In this document: one piece after another, positions 59,664-64,000 of the stretch
Numbering within the stretch: position 1 is the first letter of the stretch
Layout of the letters: each line of letters begins with the position of its first letter
Assembly (NCBI RefSeq): GCF_021190955.1
Contig: NZ_JAIOAO010000004.1
Span: 496,001-560,000, forward strand
Reading direction: 5' to 3'
DNA length: 64,000 nucleotides
DNA from: Parachryseolinea silvisoli
GTDB taxonomy: Bacteria; Bacteroidota; Bacteroidia; Cytophagales; Cyclobacteriaceae
Position numbers and translations under genes: made by a program
Notes under the pieces: generated by a model
Seen by the model: only the letters and a program-made list of their open reading frames with translations
The model's database searches: none
What the model was told of the DNA's origin: nothing

Positions 59664-60413
59664 TTACCGCACACCGCCACTGGCAATGATCGTTTCACCC
59701 GTCAGCCAGCGTGAATCATCCGATGCCAGAAATACTGCGATGGGTGCGATGTCATTGGGTTGTCCGGTGCGGCCCAAGGGAGTGGAATCGACTGCGTTCT
59801 TATGAAAATCGCTGCCAATAAAACCGGCGGTGTGTGTGCCTTCCGTTTCAACAATTCCCGGGTTAATGGAATTGACGCGGATCTTTCTGGCGCCAAGTTC
59901 TTTTGATAAAACCTGGGTGATAGAATCCACGGCGCCCTTCGTGGCGGTGTAGATCGAGCTTCCAGGAGGGGTTATGCGTGTCACGGTTGAGCTGATGTTG
60001 ATAATACTACCGCCTTTCTCGCCAAAGCTCTTTACAGCACTCTTTGTGACGAGCAACAGCCCCAGCACATTGGTATTGAACTGACGGTTAAATTCATCCA
60101 CCGTAACGTCTTCGATGGCGCCAAACTGGTAAACGCCCGCGTTATTGACGAGTACATCGACACCGCCATAGGTCTTATGCGCCTCAGCGAAAATGCGGTC
60201 AACATCCGCTTGCTTTGCTACGTCGCCCTGCACGGCAAGCGCTCTTCCGCCATTGGCAACGATGTCTGCTACTATTTTTTCAGCTCCTTCTTTCGCGGAT
60301 GCGTAATTTACAATAACCGCTGCGCCTTCAGAAGCCAGGCTTTTTGCAATTTCAGCGCCAATTCCTTTTGACGCACCGGTAACCACTGCTACTTTGTTTG
60401 TTAATTTTTTCAT
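59664..60413 (-). CDS. Short-chain dehydrogenase/reductase (SDR), glucose-1-dehydrogenase-like
   Basis: A 249-residue classical SDR. The cofactor motif T-G-A-S-K-G-I-G lies at 12-19, N-N-A-G in the middle, S-S near residue 140, and catalytic Y-x-x-x-K in I-Y-T-A-T-K-G-A. The C-terminus ends W-L-T-G-E-T-I-I-A-S-G-G as in many SDRs. These enzymes oxidise or reduce alcohols and ketones with NAD(P). It is first of a two-gene unit with TetR, and the operator pair sits 27-72 bp before its start. The substrate may be the TetR ligand. Confidence 0.94.
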   Translation of the reverse strand: MKKLTNKVAVVTGASKGIGAEIAKSLASEGAAVIVNYASAKEGAEKIVADIVANGGRALAVQGDVAKQADVDRIFAEAHKTYGGVDVLVNNAGVYQFGAIEDVTVDEFNRQFNTNVLGLLLVTKSAVKSFGEKGGSIINISSTVTRITPPGSSIYTATKGAVDSITQVLSKELGARKIRVNSINPGIVETEGTHTAGFIGSDFHKNAVDSTPLGRTGQPNDIAPIAVFLASDDSRWLTGETIIASGGVR

Positions 60414-60715
60414 GTTTTCGGATCGATTATGGTTTATCTGGAATAATCGTTCCTGAATAAAACACCAATCCGGAATAATCGTTCCGGAATACAAAAATAA
60501 TCTTTTGGGGTGGTCGATGAGCTTGAGGAAGTGGGATGCGATCCTGGGGTGATGTTATTGATTACTCGTGGAGAGGATAAAATTTACAAACGGTTGTATG
60601 TATACTCCATTCTTCTCAGCCTTGGATACCTCCGGCGAGAAAATATCATCCGTGGAGATACTATCACATCCTCCATGATTTATATATATTGCTCGTATTA
60701 AAAAACGGAATACAC
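60414..60715. other. Divergent intergenic region with TetR-type operators
   Basis: 302 bases between the SDR and SnoaL-like genes. It holds the operator pair at 60440-60485. A 63-codon frame at 60510-60701 has no family resemblance. Confidence 0.6.
60440..60485. promoter_or_regulatory. Pair of GGAATAATCGTTCC operators
   Basis: GGAATAATCGTTCC occurs exactly at 60440-60453 and 60472-60485, 32 bp apart (three turns). The second copy extends to a full palindrome, TCCGGAA-TAATCG-TTCCGGA (60470-60489 approx). This is the form of a TetR-family operator in front of the SDR-TetR operon. Confidence 0.8.
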
Positions 60716-61117
60716 ATGACCGAATCTCATCCCAACATTACGTTGATCCACGACTTTTTTAAAGCTTACGCGACGAACGATCTCGATGCCATTAAAAGTA
60801 TACTGAGCGAAGATATAAAGTGGCATATACCCGGAAAACACCCTCTGAGCGGAACAAAGACCGGAGTTGAACAGGTGTCAGCATATTTTCAACAACTCAG
60901 CAAAGCGGCCCTTCATGCAGAGCCTATTGTCATGGGCGTGAATGACAATTATGTTATTGATTGCCATCGGAACTGGAGTGATCTGGACAATCAGGAGAAT
61001 TTTAGTGGCATGTCTTGCTTGCTTTGGAAAATAGAAAATAAAAAGATCGTAGAGGTCTTTAATTTCCCGCAGGACCAGCATGCTGTTGATCTATTCTTTT
61101 CTACTTTTTACAAATAG
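60716..61117 (+). CDS. SnoaL/NTF2-like domain protein
   Basis: A 133-residue cytoplasmic protein of the SnoaL-like NTF2 fold. It begins I-H-D-F-F-K-A-Y-A-T-N-D-L-D-A-I-K-S-I-L-S-E-D-I-K-W-H, a common start of this family, and contains H-P-L-S-G-T-K-T-G and C-L-L-W-K-I-E-N-K-K-I-V-E-V-F. Members bind or isomerise small hydrophobic molecules. The gene is divergent from the SDR-TetR pair and might share its operators. The frame is open from a TTG at 60689; the ATG at 60716 fits the family start. Confidence 0.85.
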   Translation: MTESHPNITLIHDFFKAYATNDLDAIKSILSEDIKWHIPGKHPLSGTKTGVEQVSAYFQQLSKAALHAEPIVMGVNDNYVIDCHRNWSDLDNQENFSGMSCLLWKIENKKIVEVFNFPQDQHAVDLFFSTFYK

Positions 61118-61128
61118 TTTCCAGGGTT

Positions 61129-61842
61129 TTAACGGATTATCAAATCGACCAGAAACCCTGTTAGCATCACGGCAAAAGTAAACGTAACCATTCCCAGGAG
61201 GTAGGAGGCGAGCGCTTTAAAATAGCTCGCCACACGTTTGCTATCATAAAAATGCCCGATCGCCCACGTACAATAGGCCACGCCCACAACGCCCGATATT
61301 TTCATGGCAGGTAGTCCCGTTAACCCTTCGAAAAGTGCGAAAACAGAAAATATCAGCATACCCATTCCCATAACGAAACATAATAGAATTAAGATTTCAA
61401 AGAAATTGTAGTCATGCGCTCTATAAATGAGTTTTAGCCAAAAGGCAATGAATACGCACATGACGATATTGGCATAACCGTAATGATTTTGAACCCAGTT
61501 AAGAATTTGGCCAGTGGCGGAATCCCCGGCATCGTGATAGTCAATATACCCTTGTTCAATATGGAAGAAGTGATCGATCACGGAATAGATCAATGAGGTT
61601 ACTATAATGAATAGCACAGGCTTCACAAGCCTGCTTCTGTCAACGGTGATAAACGTATGGATATTTGGTCCGGGGTTATGCAGCAATTCCCGCACGGTAT
61701 GCAAGATGCCTTTCTCGAAATGTAAAACGTGCTGGATTTCATGCACAATGTAATGCCAGTCAACTCTGGCAATTTGTGCCGGGCGACCACAGTGATGGCA
61801 GAAATCGCCCGTCATGGAAACATTGCAATTTCTGCAATTCAT
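61129..61842 (-). CDS. DUF3667 family membrane protein
   Basis: A 237-residue inner-membrane protein. A small N-terminal zinc-ribbon (C3, C6, C15, C18: C-x-x-C...C-x-x-C-G) is followed by the DUF3667 signature F-E-K-G-I-L-H-T-V-R-E-L-L-H-N-P-G-P-N and D-R-S-R-L-V-K-P-V-L-F, and four or five transmembrane helices. The role is unknown. It is convergent with the SnoaL-like gene, 11 bp apart. Confidence 0.88.
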   Translation of the reverse strand: MNCRNCNVSMTGDFCHHCGRPAQIARVDWHYIVHEIQHVLHFEKGILHTVRELLHNPGPNIHTFITVDRSRLVKPVLFIIVTSLIYSVIDHFFHIEQGYIDYHDAGDSATGQILNWVQNHYGYANIVMCVFIAFWLKLIYRAHDYNFFEILILLCFVMGMGMLIFSVFALFEGLTGLPAMKISGVVGVAYCTWAIGHFYDSKRVASYFKALASYLLGMVTFTFAVMLTGFLVDLIIR

Positions 61843-61979
61843 CGTATTATAAGGTTATAGGGGTTAGCGATCCACCGCGGTTGTCTGCGTAGAGACGCTT
61901 CTCATTCCCAAAAGTCTTCACAAAACGGTTTTTAAAGCCTACACTTTAGTGTAGATTTGTTTTGAACCCCGCCGTTTTA

Positions 61980-62741
61980 ATGGAAAATAATAATAATTCA
62001 ACCCTGCTTACCAGGAATCACCTCGGGAAAGTATCGGACGATGAGCGCCTGCCACAGCATGATTATTTGGAGGCCATAAAAGCTTTCGCCCGATTAACCT
62101 ACGAGAGCATCTATGTCATTAACTATGAAACGATGACGTTTGAATATGTTTCAGAAAACCCGTTGTTTTTATGTGGATATTCATCTGCGGAAGTTATGGC
62201 GCTGGGTTATGACTTCTATTTTAAGAACGTTCCTGAAAGCGATTTAAAGTTGCTGCATAGTATAAATGAAGCAGGGTTTGATTTTTTTGAGAATCTGCCA
62301 GGCGAAGAAAAAATACAATACAGTATTACGTACGATTTTTATCTGGTTAATCGCGATGGTAAAAAGATCCTGATCAATCATAAACTTACACCGTTGCTTC
62401 TTACCCGGGAAAAGAAGATGTGGAAGGCCATGTGTGTGGTTTCTCTTTCGCATCATAAAAGCCCGGGTAATGTCTGCATCCACAAACAGGGCTTTGATAC
62501 AATCTGGGAGTTGGATTTGAACGATAAAGCCTGGCGTAAATCAGAAAAACCTAAACTTACAAAGCGTGAAATAGAGGTCCTGCATTTGTACGCGCAGGGT
62601 TTATCAATTAATGAGATCGCCGATAAAGTATCTGTCAGCCCGGATACCGTGAAGTACTACCGCAGGCAGATTTTCGATCGGTTGAGTGTAAGTACGATAG
62701 CAGAGGCACTTTCGTATGCCGTCAATAGCAAGATTGTTTAA
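61980..62741 (+). CDS. LuxR-type transcriptional regulator with PAS-like sensor
   Basis: A 253-residue regulator. The N-terminal half (about 35-165) is PAS-like (Y-E-S-I-Y-V-I-N-Y-E-T-M-T-F-E-Y-V-S-E-N and Y-D-F-Y-L-V-N-R-D-G-K-K). The C-terminal 65 residues form a LuxR/FixJ HTH: L-T-K-R-E-I-E-V-L-H-L-Y-A-Q-G-L-S-I-N-E-I-A with V-S-V-S-P-D-T-V-K-Y-Y-R-R-Q-I-F. It lacks a receiver domain, so it is likely a one-component sensor. The start at 61980 is preferred to the TTG at 61962. Confidence 0.92.
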   Translation: MENNNNSTLLTRNHLGKVSDDERLPQHDYLEAIKAFARLTYESIYVINYETMTFEYVSENPLFLCGYSSAEVMALGYDFYFKNVPESDLKLLHSINEAGFDFFENLPGEEKIQYSITYDFYLVNRDGKKILINHKLTPLLLTREKKMWKAMCVVSLSHHKSPGNVCIHKQGFDTIWELDLNDKAWRKSEKPKLTKREIEVLHLYAQGLSINEIADKVSVSPDTVKYYRRQIFDRLSVSTIAEALSYAVNSKIV

Positions 62742-62765
62742 TCCAGGATTTCATTAATTTACCTC

Positions 62766-64000
62766 ATGGAATTTCAGAAATTGACACGGCGTCAAATGCT
62801 CGGAGTAGCGGGTATGGCCGGGTTGGCGTCGTTGACGGGTATCGCAGCCGATGCGTCTCCGCTGTTCGCGCAGAAAAGGCCACGTATCGCCTGTCTTGTG
62901 ACCTATTGGGGCGCAACCAGGTCGCATGCGGATTGGATCATCACCAAGCTGCTGGACGGTTATTGGTGGCAAGGGGCTCACACGGCTTCACGCGTGGACG
63001 TTGTGTCCGTTTATATCCATCAGCTTGAAGAAAGCGGCCTGGGTCAGAAAATATGCAAATCGAAAAACATTCCGATCTTCCAAACGGTAGGGGAGGCCGT
63101 CACGCTTGGTGGAAAAGAACTTGCCGTGGATGGTGTTGTCATCGTCGCAGAGCACGGAGAATATCCCACCAATCTCAAAGGGCAGTGGATGTTGCCGCGC
63201 TGGTGGATCTACCAGCAGGTTGTCCAGGTGTTCGAGCAGAGCCAGCGCTCGGTGCCGGTGTTTAACGACAAGCATCTCTCCATTAGCTGGGACGAAGCGA
63301 AGTGGATGTTTGATAAATCCCGTGCGCTGAATTTTCCACTGACCGGTGGTTCCTCCATACCCACCTACTTCCGGAAGCCCGAGATAGAGCTTGAGATAGA
63401 TACGCCCGTAAAGGCATCGATCGTGGTGGGAGACGCTGCTGATGAGGGGGCCCTATTCCACTGTGTCGACGTGTTACAGGCGTTTGTAGAACGCCGTAAG
63501 GGCGGTGAGACGGGCGTCAGGTCGGTACAGTGTATTCGCGGCCCTGAAACATGGAAGTGGACCGAACGCAATCCCTGGGCGGCGCGGCTACTTGAATCCG
63601 TACGGACGAGTTTTAACCTCAAACCCGGGCACTTTCAGGAAATTAGCGCACCAAACGTCTGCATTGTTGAATATAATGACGGCACGAAAGCGGCAGTTTA
63701 TTCCGGCCGGGATGTGACGTGGACCTATGCCGGCGAAATCGAAGGGCGTAAGGACCCGACGATCGTCTCGATGCCTGGCTGGCCGGGACCCTTCTCGCAG
63801 TATCACGCATCTAATTCCCAACCGCACTGGATTACCGAGATGATGGTGACCCAACAGGAACCCTTTAATGCGGAGCGGCTGCTGCTGTCCACGGGGATTG
63901 TGGCGTACACCATGGAATCAAACTGGGAGAACGGCCGCTACTCCGCTATCGGTCGCCGTATAGAGACGCCGTTTATGAATATGCGCTACCGCTCCACACG
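62766..64000 (+). CDS. Tat-exported protein of unknown function (partial, runs off the window)
   Basis: The frame is open from ATG 62766 to the end of the window (411 complete codons). A Tat-type signal is present: L-T-R-R-Q-M-L-G-V-A-G-M-A-G-L-A. The following strand R-I-A-C-L-V-T-Y-W-G and the V-D-G-V-V-I-V-A-E-H-G-E-Y segment look like an alpha/beta (perhaps Rossmann-like) fold. N-D-K-H-L-S and G-G-S-S-I-P-T-Y-F follow. No family was assigned with confidence. Tat export suggests that it binds a cofactor before export or works in the periplasm. Confidence 0.75.
   Translation, partial: MEFQKLTRRQMLGVAGMAGLASLTGIAADASPLFAQKRPRIACLVTYWGATRSHADWIITKLLDGYWWQGAHTASRVDVVSVYIHQLEESGLGQKICKSKNIPIFQTVGEAVTLGGKELAVDGVVIVAEHGEYPTNLKGQWMLPRWWIYQQVVQVFEQSQRSVPVFNDKHLSISWDEAKWMFDKSRALNFPLTGGSSIPTYFRKPEIELEIDTPVKASIVVGDAADEGALFHCVDVLQAFVERRKGGETGVRSVQCIRGPETWKWTERNPWAARLLESVRTSFNLKPGHFQEISAPNVCIVEYNDGTKAAVYSGRDVTWTYAGEIEGRKDPTIVSMPGWPGPFSQYHASNSQPHWITEMMVTQQEPFNAERLLLSTGIVAYTMESNWENGRYSAIGRRIETPFMNMRYRST

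Noticed and set aside
60510-60701. 63-codon frame in the SDR/SnoaL gap
   Set aside because: No similarity or ribosome binding site; it overlaps the SnoaL promoter region.

Overview
The window looks like chromosomal DNA of a Bacteroidota bacterium, most likely a soil or aquatic member of Cytophagales or Chitinophagales. The grounds are three SusC/SusD-type genes sets or parts of them, lipoprotein signals throughout, three secreted proteins ending in type IX secretion (T9SS) sorting domains, DUF3823 and DUF3667 proteins, weak ribosome binding sites, and promoter-like TAnnTTTG boxes. The genus cannot be fixed from the sequence alone.

Layout. 1-3410: the end of a SusC/SusD operon (SusC tail, SusD lipoprotein, secreted DUF218 protein) closed by a strong terminator. 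3499-7250: a short UvrA-like ATPase, then a frameshifted IPT/TIG lipoprotein on the other strand. 7584-16395: small metabolic and regulatory genes (NmrA-like oxidoreductase, two AraC regulators, a siderophore-interacting-type flavoprotein, DUF1801, DUF6157, a PIF1-like helicase with a WYL-like tail, a membrane protein, a GNAT-like protein). 16845-28717: a polysaccharide utilisation locus with a GH76 endo-alpha-1,6-mannanase candidate, SusC, SusD, DUF3823 and a glycosidase-like barrel protein, probably for alpha-mannan. It is followed by a convergent gene for a transmembrane Kelch/SARP-type regulator (28780-31344). 31834-35737: VOC-GNAT fusion, AraC regulator, flavin monooxygenase, VOC protein. 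35806-37098: an RNA-ligase-family gene directly downstream of tRNA-Tyr(GTA), a candidate small RNA or attenuator, and a 2Fe-2S ferredoxin-like protein. 37117-48021: GH43, an unknown protein, and three T9SS-exported multidomain proteins (zinc metalloprotease, second GH76, GxGYxYP protein) that share nearly identical ricin, CBM6 and crystallin modules. 48315-51001: sugar isomerase-like protein, HAD phosphatase, OmpA-like protein.

51081-57572 is the standout: a retron. A WGR/HEAT-repeat protein and a winged-helix/SWIM zinc-finger protein are followed by a non-coding RNA and a retron-type reverse transcriptase. The RNA region has long a1/a2 inverted repeats at its ends and an 18-bp perfect msd hairpin inside. 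From memory, this gene content matches the family called type XIII in retron classifications. The RNA boundaries given here come from reading the sequence.

57589-64000: a DUF4350/ThuA-like protein, a J-domain/KTSC protein, an SDR-TetR operon with two copies of a clear palindromic operator, a SnoaL-like protein, a DUF3667 membrane protein, a LuxR-type regulator and the start of a Tat-exported protein that runs off the window.
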